Shown here piece after piece: positions 1-14,200 of a stretch of 64,000 nt of DNA. The translations under genes were made by a program, and so were the position numbers. Position 1 is the first letter of the stretch. The number at the start of each line of letters is the position of its first letter. The stretch covers positions 310,658-374,657 of the forward strand of contig BDSI01000040.1 in assembly GCA_003117195.1 (NCBI GenBank), given 5' to 3'. The notes beneath the pieces are model-generated. The model saw only the letters and a program-made list of their open reading frames with translations, was not told the DNA's origin and did not search any database. Origin of the DNA: Eudorina sp. 2006-703-Eu-15 (lineage: Eukaryota; Chlorophyta; Chlorophyceae; Chlamydomonadales; Volvocaceae).

Positions 1-2456
1 AGAGTCGCGGGGGGGCAGGGGGAGGTGGAGGTGGAGGCCCGGCCCGCAGCGGCCGCGGCGCAGGCGACGGGGGCCGCGAGGGCGGTCCACGACGCGGGCA
101 CGGGCCGACGGGGCCGGAGTCGCAGTCGCAGTCGCAGCAAGAGTCGGAGTCGGAGTCGGAGCAGCAGCGGCCGGAGAGGGGCCAGTCGGAGTCGGAGCAG
201 GCGAGTGCTGGGGTTGGGCGCGGGGCGGGGGCCTCAAGGGGACGAGCGCAGTGGACGACCCACGGGAGGGCAGGGAGGAGTGCCCTGCTTGCCCGGGCGC
301 ACCGCTTTGCCGCTTTGCGACCTGGCTGCTGAGGGGGACCCCTCCCCCTTACCCCCAGCGCAGTTTGGCTATGTCTACCCATTTCCGATACCTCCCCCTC
401 CCCCGAGGTCGTGAGGGGCCCGGGGGGGTCCAAGCGGGGCCCGTGGGGCGCATGTGCTGGCCGCGGTCGAACGAAGAAGCCGCTGCAGGGCGGGGCGGGG
501 CGGGGCGGGGCGGGGCAGGGCGGGCAGGGCGGGGCAGGGCGGGGCAGGGCGAGTCGGCCCCTCCGCTAATGTGTGGGCAGCGCAGCTCACCAAACCAACC
601 CTAGAACCCACCCAGCGGGGATTGCGTGGGGTACTTGCCGGTAGTATGGCAGGAGTGCCTGGCAGAGGAGGCGCCCCCCCTTCTTTAGCGAAGAGCCCGC
701 CCTGACCCGGGCAGGCGAGGCCGCACTGACATGTCATTGGCCGAGGCGTACACCGCCTCTCGTCGGAAAGGCCCATCCTGTGCTGTGCTGTGCTTGTGCT
801 GTGCTGTGTGCCGCAGGGACCGGCGGAAAGGTCGGAGCCGCAGTCGGGACCGGTCTCGGAGCCCGGGCGCCAAGAAGGCCGGAGGGCCCACCCCGCGTGG
901 CCCGGCGGCCCCTCGGTCGTCCAGGTCGCCCTCGCGCAGCCGCAGCCGGTAGGTGGGGGTGGGGGCTGGGGCTAGGGGGCTAGGGGGCTGGTCAGGGCGG
1001 GGGCGGGGGCGGGGGCGGTCGTTGGCAGGGGCATGAATTTTTAAATGAAAGAAACTCAGGGGTTGTCTGCTGCAGGTCGCCGCTGCCGTAGCATCCCTTT
1101 CACGGCCGTGCGTGTGTATATGCGTGTGAGTGTGGTGGTTGGTTGGTTGGTTGGTTGGTTGGCGGCCCCAGACAAAGGGGGCTTTTGGCTCAAGAGCCGC
1201 GGAATGAAGATGAAGTTGAGGAGGAGGCGGTGCGAGGCGTACCCCAACACGGCACCTGCCCTGCCCTGCCCTGCCGGTGCTACCCGGGGGGGTCACCTCA
1301 CCCCGCACCGGCTGTGTGTGTGTATGTGTGTGTGCTGCCCGGCTGCCCCGGTGACGCGCAGGGACAGGGCCCGGCGGGATCGCTCCCGCTCCAGAGACAG
1401 AGACAGGGATAGGGATAGGGATAGGGACAGGGATAGGGACAGGGATAGGGGCAAGGAGCGGTCCCGCCGCAGCCGCAGCCGTAGCCGCAGCCGCGATAAG
1501 GACCGCCGGCGCCGCAGCCGCAGCCGGGATCGGGACCGGGACAGGGACCGGGACCGCAAACGCTCGCGCAGCCGGTCACGCAGCCGAGGCCGAAGGGATA
1601 AGGAGAAGGACAGAACACGCGACACGGATCGGGACCGGGATCGGGGGCACGACGAGGGGGGCCGCGGTAAGAGGGAAGACCGGGATAGGGACCGGGATAG
1701 GGACCGGGATAAAGGCCGCAGCGCCGGCGGTGGTGGTGGGGGTTCGGAGCCCTCAGAGCGGCGGGCCAAGGAGAAGGAGAAGGGCAAGGAGCGGGCTGGC
1801 AAGGACAAGGAGAAGGACAAGGGCCGGCAGGACAGGGGCAAGGATAAGGACAAGGACAAGGACAAGCGGCGCAGGGCCCGCTCGTCGTCGCGCTCTCCCT
1901 CTTCGTCGCCCTCCTCCTCCTCCTCCTCCTCAGATAGCGACAGCGATTCTGATACCGGTACCCGCGGCGGTGACGTGTCCGGCAGCGCAGGTACGGTATG
2001 GTACGGCACGGTACGACGGCTTGGTTGCGGATTGTGTCGGTGATGTGGGTCCCCCCCTTGCCGCGGGGCAGCTGGTCGGGCTCCCCCCTCTTGGAGGAGG
2101 GCGCGAGGCGGCGCCAGTCGACCTGCGGGGGAGGGCCCGGGGGAGGGTCTAGGTCTGGCGGGCCGGTGTGGCGGCAGTCACCCCCCCCCCCGGGGGGGGA
2201 TGTGCCCACCGCTGGGTCATGAGCGGGGAGCCCAGCTGCGCCTACCGTACCTGCATGCGGGCTACCCCACCTTCCTTTCACCCCTAGGGGTTACCCTACC
2301 CCGAACCTCATCCAGACCTGCTTCCCGCACCCACCCTGACGACCACCCCCGCCACCCGCACTCACCACCCCGCCGGCAGGCCGGTCGAAACGCAGCGGCG
2401 ACAAGCGCAAGGGCGGCAGCAGCGGCAGCGGCAAGCACAAGAAGAGCAGGAAGTAG
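1..2456 (+). CDS. RS-domain (SR-like) splicing protein, C-terminal part
   Basis: The gene is open at the left edge. Exons are 1(or later)-200, 817-948, 1362-1990 and 2380-2456, and the splice phases join exactly (345 codons plus stop in the window). The product is almost entirely low complexity: RSRSRS blocks, long Arg-Asp alternations (DRDRDRDR), KEKEKGK and KDKDKDK stretches, a poly-Ser/SD tract (SSSSSSSDSDSDSD) and a basic tail ending GKHKKSRK. Such RS/RD tracts are typical of nuclear pre-mRNA splicing factors; they bind partner RS domains and are phosphorylated by SRPK/CLK kinases. No RRM, PWI or PRP38 domain lies inside the window, so the exact family cannot be named. Intron 1 must use a GC donor (GCGAGT at 201) to keep the frame. 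The true left limit of the first exon is uncertain, because an acceptor may lie within bases 1-60. A role in splicing is inferred from composition only. Confidence 0.82.
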
Positions 2457-2746
2457 CGGTGGCGGTGGTGGCGTGTGCTGGCCGAGCTGTGGGAGTTGGA
2501 CTGGGAGTTGGAGGGCGGCTGCGGTTTCGGAGTCGGTACCTTGGCTCGAGGGCTTGTGAGGGCATGGCCATGCGCGCATGCCCTTATGTCTGTGTGTGCT
2601 TCGCAAGGAATGTCAACGTGTGGAGTGCTTGCTCCTCCAGGCCAAGGGTGCATGTGGGTTGGGGCCGCGCGGGCGGGCCGGGGGACTGCATGAGGATTGT
2701 TGCGCTGTGGGTAGTTGGGGTCGGGAGCCAAGGTTGGGGCCAGTGA

Positions 2747-2751
2747 TGTAA
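2747..2751 (+). terminator. Candidate polyadenylation signal TGTAA
   Basis: TGTAA, the usual poly(A) signal of Chlamydomonadales, occurs 291 bp after the stop codon of the RS-domain gene. It is the only copy I noticed at a sensible distance. Use by this gene is an inference. Confidence 0.35.
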
Positions 2752-4673
2752 AGCGGCGATCGGCCGAGCCCTGCCGGGCGGGGCGGGGAGGGGAGAGGAG
2801 GGGCCGGCGGCTGTGCGTCGATGAGATGGAGAGAACCCCGGACGGAGGAGCCGGGGGGGGGGGGGCTGCCGCCTCTCGCTTCCCTAAAGGCCAGAGCATA
2901 CTGGAGCGTAGGCGAGGGTTAGCACCCCATTTCCTGTACCCCACCCCACCTCGGCTGGCGCGGGAGTCGCACACACACGTGCGGGGTACGGTTGTGGTGA
3001 TGGCGGCTGCGGCTGTGCGCCCTGTGCTCCTGGAGGCGGTAAAGAAGGAAGGAGGGAGGGCTGCGGGAGGAGCTGCTGCTCCCGGTTGACTGCGCAAGCG
3101 GGTGCCTCGCACCCCTTGGGGCCGTTTTGCAGCTGCCCGCTTGCCTGCTGCTGCAACTGCAGCTGTGATGAACGTTAAGAGCACACCACCCTGTTAATTA
3201 ACGTCACCCCGTCTGTTGCCTGGTCTCCGGCACTCTGGGGTCTGGGGCATATGACCCCCCCGGGGCATCAGCAGCCGAACCCCCCCCGCACGGTGTCGCG
3301 AAATGAGCGCTCACGAGCACACGCGGGTTGCAGTCGACACCGCGACATCGCACGCAGGGCGGTAAGGTACGGCACGGTACGGCGCCCTCGAGATGTGTTC
3401 TGGTTTGGTTTGGTATCTACCCGTGCCGGCCACAACACACGACCGGGCTGTGAGACACCGCCCCTCTCCCCCCTCGCGCAGCCGCGAGCACCGCATTAAC
3501 CCCCCTGGCTCCCCTGACGAGGCACAGTTGCCAGAACAGGCCACGGACAGACTGTCGCACTATGTGCGGGATGCGGGCTGCCGCCGCCACATGGGCAGCC
3601 AGCCGGCTGCGCAAGTCGAGCCACCGTCACGAACTTTTCAAAACACGGAAAATATCACACGAGGTGGAGGACGCTGGCGGGGAGGACCTCCTTCACATGA
3701 CAACGGACCTGAACGGACCCTTCCCCCTCACCTCCCCCCCCCCAAAACGCCAGTACAAAGGAAGAGACGAGATGCGCAGAACGTGGAGGTCCCACACTTA
3801 AGAACCACCCACCGACGAAACCGACGTCCCACAACACGACAGACAACACAGTTAAGCAGCAGCAGCAGCAGTTCACGTCTTATGTAGCAAGTCCATGCAC
3901 ATCGTGCGGCAACCCGCTCCCGCCCGCTGGCGGCCTCTGGGGCACCCGAACCGCCCCCTCGGGGGGTGGGGGCACATGGCCTGTGTGTGCCGCCCCCTCC
4001 TCCCGCGCAACGACTGCCCTCACCCCCCCCTCCATCCCCCCCTACGTCGACACAGCGGAGCGGGGGAGGCGGCCTCCCCTTCCCCCCACCCCCGTTCCCG
4101 GGGCAGGAGGACCAGGGCGCTGAACCTGAGCGCGCCGCCGGCACCCGCCACCCCCTACCTTCCTAGGCCTGGGCCTGGCACTCGATTAGGTCCGCCAGGG
4201 GAGGGGCGGGGCTGCCCACCCCTCCTGCCAGCCGGGGTAGCGGCAGGGACAGGGGACAGCCTCCCCGCCATCTCCCCCCAATGCCCTCGCCCTCCTCACG
4301 GCCCCTTCCGTCCGTCAGTCCGTCAGTCAGTCACGACGCCCTCATCGTTCGCGGAGGATATCATCCGCCCACCACCACCACCGCGTGTCCGCCGCACTTC
4401 CCGTCCGGTTACCGCGTCGCATAGCCCCATCGTCGTTGATTTCGTGTCCTCCCTGGCGCTGGCCCGCACCCTGGCGCTGGCCCGCACCCTGGTCCTGGCC
4501 GACGTCCACCGCTGCTGTTGGGTGTCGCCGGTGTGCTGGCTCGCGTTCCCCCCTCCCCCAGTCCGCATCCCTCATCGCTGCGTCCCCCACCAGGGTTGGT
4601 AGTGGTGGCAGTGGTGGTAAACGTGGCAGTGGTGGTGGTGGTGGCGGTGGTGGCAGCCGCCCATCCAGCTCCC
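2752..4673. other. Convergent intergenic region, no gene seen
   Basis: This lies between the 3' ends of the RS-domain gene (+) and GCN5 (-). I see no exon-like frame with family similarity. It holds G/C homopolymer runs, GTACGGCACGG-type microrepeats near 3366-3383 and a CAGCAG run near 3855-3870. From 4442 to 4500 there are three tandem copies of an 18 bp unit (CTGGCGCTGGCCCGCACC). A CGT/GGT-rich run follows to 4660, probably inside the GCN5 3' UTR. Confidence 0.6.
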
Positions 4674-7895
<3,222 letters not shown>

Positions 7896-8131
7896 ATAGA
7901 CGGGAAATTTGACCAGACTTCTTGTCAAAGTCGATGGACGGTGCTACAAATTTTGCAGCGATAACATGCGAGAGCTAAGAGATGTGCTACAGATTTAGAT
8001 TCAAGGGGAACATCGGGCAACGTCCCCAAGAGGCTGCAAGATTGTGTCGTACACAAAAACATGTCTTGATGTCTACTTGTTTGCGTTCCTCGGCATGCAG
8101 ACTGTAGGTCAGACGACATCACTTCGATAAA
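7896..8131. promoter_or_regulatory. Divergent promoter region GCN5 / lumen protein
   Basis: Only 236 bp separate the two start codons, so promoters and both 5' UTRs must share this stretch. It is less GC-rich than the flanking exons. No TATA box or known operator is recognised. The assignment rests on gene orientation. Confidence 0.5.
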
Positions 8132-8956
8132 ATGGCGAGCATCATGCAGAAGGCTGTCGTCTGCCCCGCCCGGGCGTCTCGGCGTTGCTGCCTTGTGGTT
8201 TGCCAGGCGACGGAGCGCCCAGTGGCTTCCCGCCGCGCCATGCTGGGCGCCGTTTTGCTGCCAGCTCTTGTATATGCCCCGAAGGCTTTGGCTCTCATCC
8301 CTGGTAGGTCGACCAGGCAAAACTGTGTGGCTGGACAGCGGCGCTGCTACTTCTTTGACGTCACAAGTCGGCATCCATACACCATTTTGTGATCACTACA
8401 CTGTCCTTGACAGAATGCACGGCGAAGCACGTTCACACGCCGAGCATATCGCGTCGCTCGGTTCTTTACGGTGCAAGCAATTGTCCTGATCCTCCGCAAA
8501 CGCGCGCCCTGTCCCTCCCAAACAGACGAGGAGGATGAGGACCTGCTCGAGAAGGCCAAGGCCAACCGCCGCGCGCGCCTGGCCCAGCAGCGCGGCGTTA
8601 CCCGCGACTTCATGGCTTCCGAGAACCTGAAGGACGTCCGCCTGGAGCAGGAGCTGGTTCCCATCCAGAAGGCCGTCTACAAGCTCGCCAAGTCGGGCAG
8701 CCAGCTGGAGTCCGGCGACCTGAAGGGCGCGGCCAGCACCCTGTCCGAGTCCTGGGTCGCCGAGTTCGCCTCCGTGGCCAGCACCGTCTCGGGCACCGCC
8801 ACCGCCGGCAAGCTGCAGAGCGCCATCCAGGGGGTCCAGGCGGCGGCCGCCTCGGGCGACTCGGCGGCCTCCAAGCGCCAGTTCGTCAGCCTGGTCTCGG
8901 ACCTGCAGAGCTGGGCCTCGTCCACGGGCCTGGCCACCAGCCTCAAGGGCCTGTGA
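8132..8956 (+). CDS. Thylakoid lumenal protein, MPH2/TL16-like
   Basis: Two exons, 8132-8303 and 8526-8956, join through a split Asp codon (200 aa). The N-terminus is a two-part chloroplast/lumen targeting signal: a basic, Ser/Ala/Arg-rich transit region, then a twin-arginine hydrophobic segment (SRRAMLGAVLLPALVYAPKA) ending at an ALA-type cleavage site near residue 54. This predicts Tat-dependent import into the thylakoid lumen. The mature part is acidic then helical (DEEDEDLLEKAKANRRARLA, followed by amphipathic helices) and resembles, from memory, the plant 16.5 kDa lumen protein (TL16, MPH2) that maintains photosystem II in high light. A PsbQ-like four-helix protein is the main alternative. 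The targeting call is strong; the family name is moderate. Confidence 0.72.
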
Positions 8957-10005
8957 GCCGCGGCGGCGGGGACCTCCGCCTAGGGGCGGCCCCACCCTCA
9001 CCTCACCTCACCTCCTCCCACTCGCTCACTTGCCGCCATGAAGGCCGAGCCCGGCCCCGCCGCGACTGTGGCAGCCGCCCCAGCCATCCACGGAGCATAG
9101 CATCCAGTTGAGCTGCGTCGGACGTGTGTGGTTACCACACGTTGATATAGTTCCCGCAGTCGTCCCGGTCTCTTTTGAACAGCGGCCCAGCAGAGTTCAC
9201 TCGGGGGGCACCTGGCTCTCCCCCCAACCGGGGTCCGCTCGTCAGGGCAGGTGCGGCTGGTACATGCAGGCCGCCGCATGCGAGGTGGTGGTGTGGCCGG
9301 GGTCCCCCCCTTTTAAGGGCTGTATGGGGGCCTCTGCACGGGGATGCGGTCCAGCGTGTCTTATGTCGGGGACGTGTCGGGGACGGGCGCCAGCTCTGTT
9401 CGACCAGCGGCGGCTTACGGCGGATTACCGTGGGTTGGCTCCCGCGCATCAGTGTCTGTGGCAGCGGGAGGGTGAGCGCTGCGCCGCTCCGCGAGACGGG
9501 ACGGACCCGGGTGCGGTGGTGCCAGCGCATGCCAGCGGGACGACTGATGAGTTGCTGCTCCATGTCTTTCGGATGGGGGGGGGACGATGGGTGTTCGACG
9601 CCCGCATCGCCCCGTGGGTGGGTGGGTGCCAAACTGCGGGCCGGAGGCGGGCGTGTGTTGAGTGCGGAACGGGCTTGCCGGGGAGGAGGGTGTTGCGGGG
9701 GCGAGGTAGGAGACCGCGGCGTGGCCCGGATGTCGGTCTTCTTGACGAGTGGCGTTTGAGGAACGCTTTGGACTAATGCCGCCTGTGATGGCCTTTGTGG
9801 TCGGGAAGCAGGGGATGGGTCCCCGGGGCCGGACTCGGCACAGCGCTCGGGACTGGCAGGCAGTACGGGTGCAGCTGTCCGGCTGCCCATGAATGCGGGA
9901 CGCCGTTTCGGTTCGTGTTAGCCTTGTCCTCTGCCGCAATCGTAGTAGGTGGTGGTGGTGTACATTGGGACTCGCCCTGAAGGGATGTCTGCTGCGCGGG
10001 GTGGT

Positions 10006-10290
10006 GCTGATCTGATCTGATCCATGATGGGAGGGTTGTCGGATAAGCCGGCATTGCTGCGGGCCTGCCGATTTTGACGGGTTGCCCAGGTAGGCACGGC
10101 CGCGCACGGTCTCGTTCCGCGCCTCCTTGTGGAGCCGCTGCACCCTGCCGCGGATGCGGCACAGCCTGTAACCGGTCGGGTTGAAGCCCATCATAAAGTT
10201 GAGGTGCTGCATAATATAACCTGTCCGCACCTGGTTGCTCAGGCCGCGCAGGCCGCATCCTGTGACCGCCCCTCGCGCGTGACTGTCCAG
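10006..10290 (-). other. Unrecognised coding-like ORF or exon
   Basis: On the minus strand a stop-free stretch reads ...GLRGLSNQVRTGYIMQHL, then NFMMGFNPTGYRLCRIRG and RVQRLHKEARNETVRGRAYL. Unlike most spurious frames here it is not Pro/Arg/Ala-repetitive and has balanced composition with Tyr, Asn, Phe and Met. A possible acceptor (TCACAG) precedes it. I cannot name a family and see no partner exons, so it could be an isolated exon, a pseudogene fragment or chance. Confidence 0.25.
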
Positions 10291-10568
10291 CCAATGTAGG
10301 GGTCACATCGCGCCAGTCTTTTTATTCAATAGGTGCGCAACGCCCCAACCGCAAGTGACGCTGTGGGTAGCTGGCCGGCGTCAGGGCCCAGTCAGCGAGG
10401 GGTCAAGGCGAGTGCGGGCGACCGTCTGCACCAGCTGGCATTGTGAAATCAAAGCGTGGCGTCATGGGGGACAGGCACCTGCGGCGCACATTTCGTTCCG
10501 TCCCATTTTACTAGGCCAGCAACCTTCGGCATCCAAAACACCACGTGTCTCTCGGTTTATTTTACCAC

Positions 10569-10682
10569 GTGCTGTGAAGGGAATGCGACAGCAACGGTGG
10601 CAACAGGGTGGGTCGAAGGTGTAAAATCTCACCTTCGACCCACCCTGTTGCCACCGTTACCGTCGCATTCCCTTCACAGCAC
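10569..10682. repeat. 53 bp-arm near-perfect inverted repeat (hairpin)
   Basis: The left arm 10569-10621 (GTGCTGTGAAGGGAATGCGA...) and right arm 10630-10682 are reverse complements apart from two nearby mismatches, with an 8-base loop (TAAAATCT). A transcript of either strand would fold into a long, almost perfect hairpin. That is the shape of algal miRNA or siRNA precursors, and also of MITE palindromes. Confidence 0.9.
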
Positions 10683-11275
10683 ATCTAAATCGTCATGCTT
10701 ATGCTTATGGGAATCAATATAGAGGAACTCAGACTTCACCGGCCGACAACGTGTCCCGTGGGCCGCTCGAGGGCTTTCGCAGCCAATCAAAAGTTGAGAT
10801 CTTACCTGCAGCCTGTTTTCATGTCTGTTAAGCCTTTCTCACCTTGGATTGAAGTCCCCGACGCGCGCAATCTGTGCACGCAATCCGGTCTTGTGATTCG
10901 CGGGTTTCTTGAATCATTTTCACTGGGATTAGATGTAACGCGGAATGGCAACCAGCTCGGTGGTTTCACCTCTGTAAATTGTACGATACTATACGACGCT
11001 CGTTCGTTGCCCGGTCGTTTGCGGGTATGCCAAGCTAAGAAATGGTAATCAAGCTTCAACGTCCGCTACGTACACTCAACGCGGGGTTTAACGCCCTTGA
11101 TGTTGTATGACTTGCGAAATCATACCGCCGACCGTCCATCTACCTAAATCGGCGTGAGAAGAATTGTTTATTTTTTGAATCTGATTTAGGGCGGTCCCTC
11201 CCGTGAATGCTTGCGTTTTGGGCACGCCGGTCGTCCAGCAGCTTTATTGAAAGCAGCCTTAATTTTTTCTCAGCA

Positions 11276-14200
11276 ATGTTTTACCGCACAGGCACCGCTC
11301 ACCAATCAGTGGTATCAGCCAGGCAAAGCGTATGCTCACGGCTGGGGTTTCCGCTGCTGGCCAGCCGTCCTTCCGTGGCCCAACACCAGCTCCAAACGAC
11401 AGCACAACCCCAATGGAGCTCTGCAAGCCGGGTCAGTTTTATTTGATGAGAATACCTGAGTTGATTCGGCCGGACAGCAGGAGCTCTGGCTTGGCGTTGT
11501 AGAGGGCCAGTCGACAGGCGGGGGCTGTATTTCGCCCGGCGCCTCGCACTGGCTCAACTTACTTCTTCAGTCACCTTATTGTCTTTGTTATCTACACGTG
11601 TCGCAGAGTGCTGCGTCGATAGGACTGATGCGAGTCGGCTCCCTCCTTGCGATGAGCTGCATCGCCGATGAAGCCCTTGCGGCCTCCTACACCACCGAGG
11701 AGCCCGCCGCGGCAGCACCAACTGTCAGCGCACCGGCTGCGGTCGCGACGCAGTCCCCGCTCGACACCAACGGGAAACCCGAAAGGTGGGGTCACCCCGT
11801 GTGCAGGACACACCGCCGTGCTCTGACGATTGGCAGATCTCTAATGCGCTGCGAGACGGGCGTAGCCGGATACGGAGCCGGACCTGCTGAAATGACGCGG
11901 CCTGGGGAGGGGTGCTGCGCCGTCGCCGGCTAACTGTACACAGGAGCTCTAGGGTTTACACACACACACACACACACACACATCCGTGGGTGCCCGAGGA
12001 GGGTCGGGCCAGACCAGTGGGAGTTGGCAGCGAGCGGGACGTGTAGGCGAGGGCCGCTTGCGACGGGAAGGGGTGTACGACAGGGAAGCTTGCGTGGTGA
12101 TGTGCTGCCTTGTGCAAACCATAGCCCCATCATGGAGCACCCGACTGCATACCCGGACCCAGCAAGGCCTGACGCGTGCGAGCCGCCTCGCTCTGGCTCA
12201 GCTGGGCAGGCAGGCCTGCCGGAGGGTGCAACCCTAGCTATTACGATTAGGTTGGGACGCGGGACCAGGCTAGTTTTACCGCACCAAGCAGGGGCGCGCC
12301 TCCGAAACGCGCCCTGGGTGCTGCAAGGACTTGAGGAGGTTGAACAGCGGACTGCGAGTCGCAGACCGCCCGGGATGGGCCTTCGCCCACTCCCTTGAGG
12401 GGGCACAGCGGTCACCGATCCTCGGGGATCGGGCACGCGCCCTATGTTGAGAGCGAGGGGACAGAGGCCCCTTACGCCCCTTTCCCCGTATCCGGGGAAA
12501 GTGCTTCGGCGGTCTCCCGTATGGGGCGGGTTAGCGCCCCCGGCCAGTGTCGGCCCGGCAGATATGTAACGATTCACACACACACACACACACACACACA
12601 CTGTGGACTTGAGGAGGTTGAACAGCGGACTGCGAGGCGCAGACCGCCCGGGATGGGCTTCCGCCCAATCCCTTGAGGGGGCACAGCTGTCACCGATCCT
12701 CAGGGATCGGGCGGGCGGGCGGGTTGCAATTCTAAACACACACAAACACACGGGCTGGGCCGGTTGTGCTGGGCACGATGTTTTGCTTGCGGCATTGCAC
12801 GCGCTGCGGTCGCACCCAACCCGCACTTTGTTGCATTAGGATAGTTTACATAGATTAATTCCACTCGTCTCTTGACTTAGACTACGATACGGCAGCCAGT
12901 CAGCCGGCGGTTGCTACCGGAGCTCTGGCGCCCGCCTCAGTCAACGGTCGCTCGCGGATGCGGCTGGTCTGCGACTATCCTCTACGTCGCCGTCACCATT
13001 CACTTCCACCTGGGTTGTCGGTAATTCGGGTTACGGGTATTTCGGGTGTCATTTACGGTACTTCCGTCGCCTGCACCGCCTGATACGCTGGACTTCGCTT
13101 CTCGCGGCTCAGTTCTCTTTTACACACACACACGTCTGCATTAGCCTACGACGTCATAGCCGCTACTTCTGCTGGTGTCACGACGATACGGGGCGCTACA
13201 GCATCACGGACTACACCACCTTGGGGACTACTTATGGTCGACATACTTCGCCCTGGCATATTGGTAACTCTGGTCTCGGTCTCAGTCGTCGGTTGTTTGC
13301 TGGACACGGTTCTGCTTATTCGCGGCTCAGCTTTTCTCCTTGCTAACACACACACCCCTGGACCCCTCCTGCGCCCTCTTAAGTCCATCAAGAACCTCCT
13401 CCTCCTCCTTCCCCCCCCGCCCCCTCTACCAATGCCAATGCCCTGTATCCCGCCCCCACCTTCCCTGCCCGCCCCCGCAGCTCCCCCGCCCTGGTCCTCA
13501 GCTCGGGTGCCTTCATGATGCCCGCCCCGGACAAGGTCCAGAAGGGCGGGGAGGACTGGTACTTTATCGCCAACAACCGGAGGGCGGTGGGCGTGGCGGA
13601 CGGAGTCGGGGGATGGGTGAGTGGGGACGGGGGGGCGGGGACGGGGACAGGGAGATGTGGAGGGCCGGGTTAGGGTTAGGGAGGTGATGGCGGCTGTCAC
13701 TCAGCGGGACAGTATTGCGCTGGCTGCTCGTCGGGCATCTTGAGGGGGACCTAGGAGGGAGGGAGGGGGCAGCGGTCTCCGCGGGACAGACCTTAGAATA
13801 TACATACGGACGGGTCTGTCTGCCCTGCCCTGCTCTGCCCCGCCCTGCTGCAGGCCGAGGTGGGTGTGGATGCCGGCCTCTACGCCCGGCAGCTGATGCG
13901 CAACGCCGCGGATGTGGCGGACTTGATGACCTCCACCTCCACCACCACCACCACCACCGCCGACGGGTTGGTTCCGGAGCCGCTGTCGGGGGGGCCGCAG
14001 GTGCAGCTGTCCGCGCAGGTGCGGGCATCGGGGGAGGAAGGGGTGGAGGGGAAGGGGTGGGGGACGGGGTGGGGTGGGGGGGAAGGGGTGGGGGATGGGG
14101 TGGGGGAGGGGTGGGTATAGGAAATTGGTAGACATATTAGACATAAAGGGGAGGGGGAAGGGTCGGAAGGGAGGGTGCGAAATGTATAGGTCGGGAGGTC

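Larger units (their letters stand above)
8957..11275. other. Intergenic region between lumen protein and phosphatase
   Basis: This contains the 3' UTR of the lumen protein, a conserved-looking minus-strand ORF (about 10006-10290), a long hairpin (10569-10682) and less GC-rich DNA from 10690 to 11270, which may hold the promoter of the downstream phosphatase. No further gene is supported. Confidence 0.5.

Noticed and set aside
13666..13681. GGGTTAGGGTTAGGG, telomere-like
   Set aside because: Only two to three units inside an intron; Chlamydomonadales telomeres are usually TTTTAGGG, so it is chance or a trivial microsatellite.
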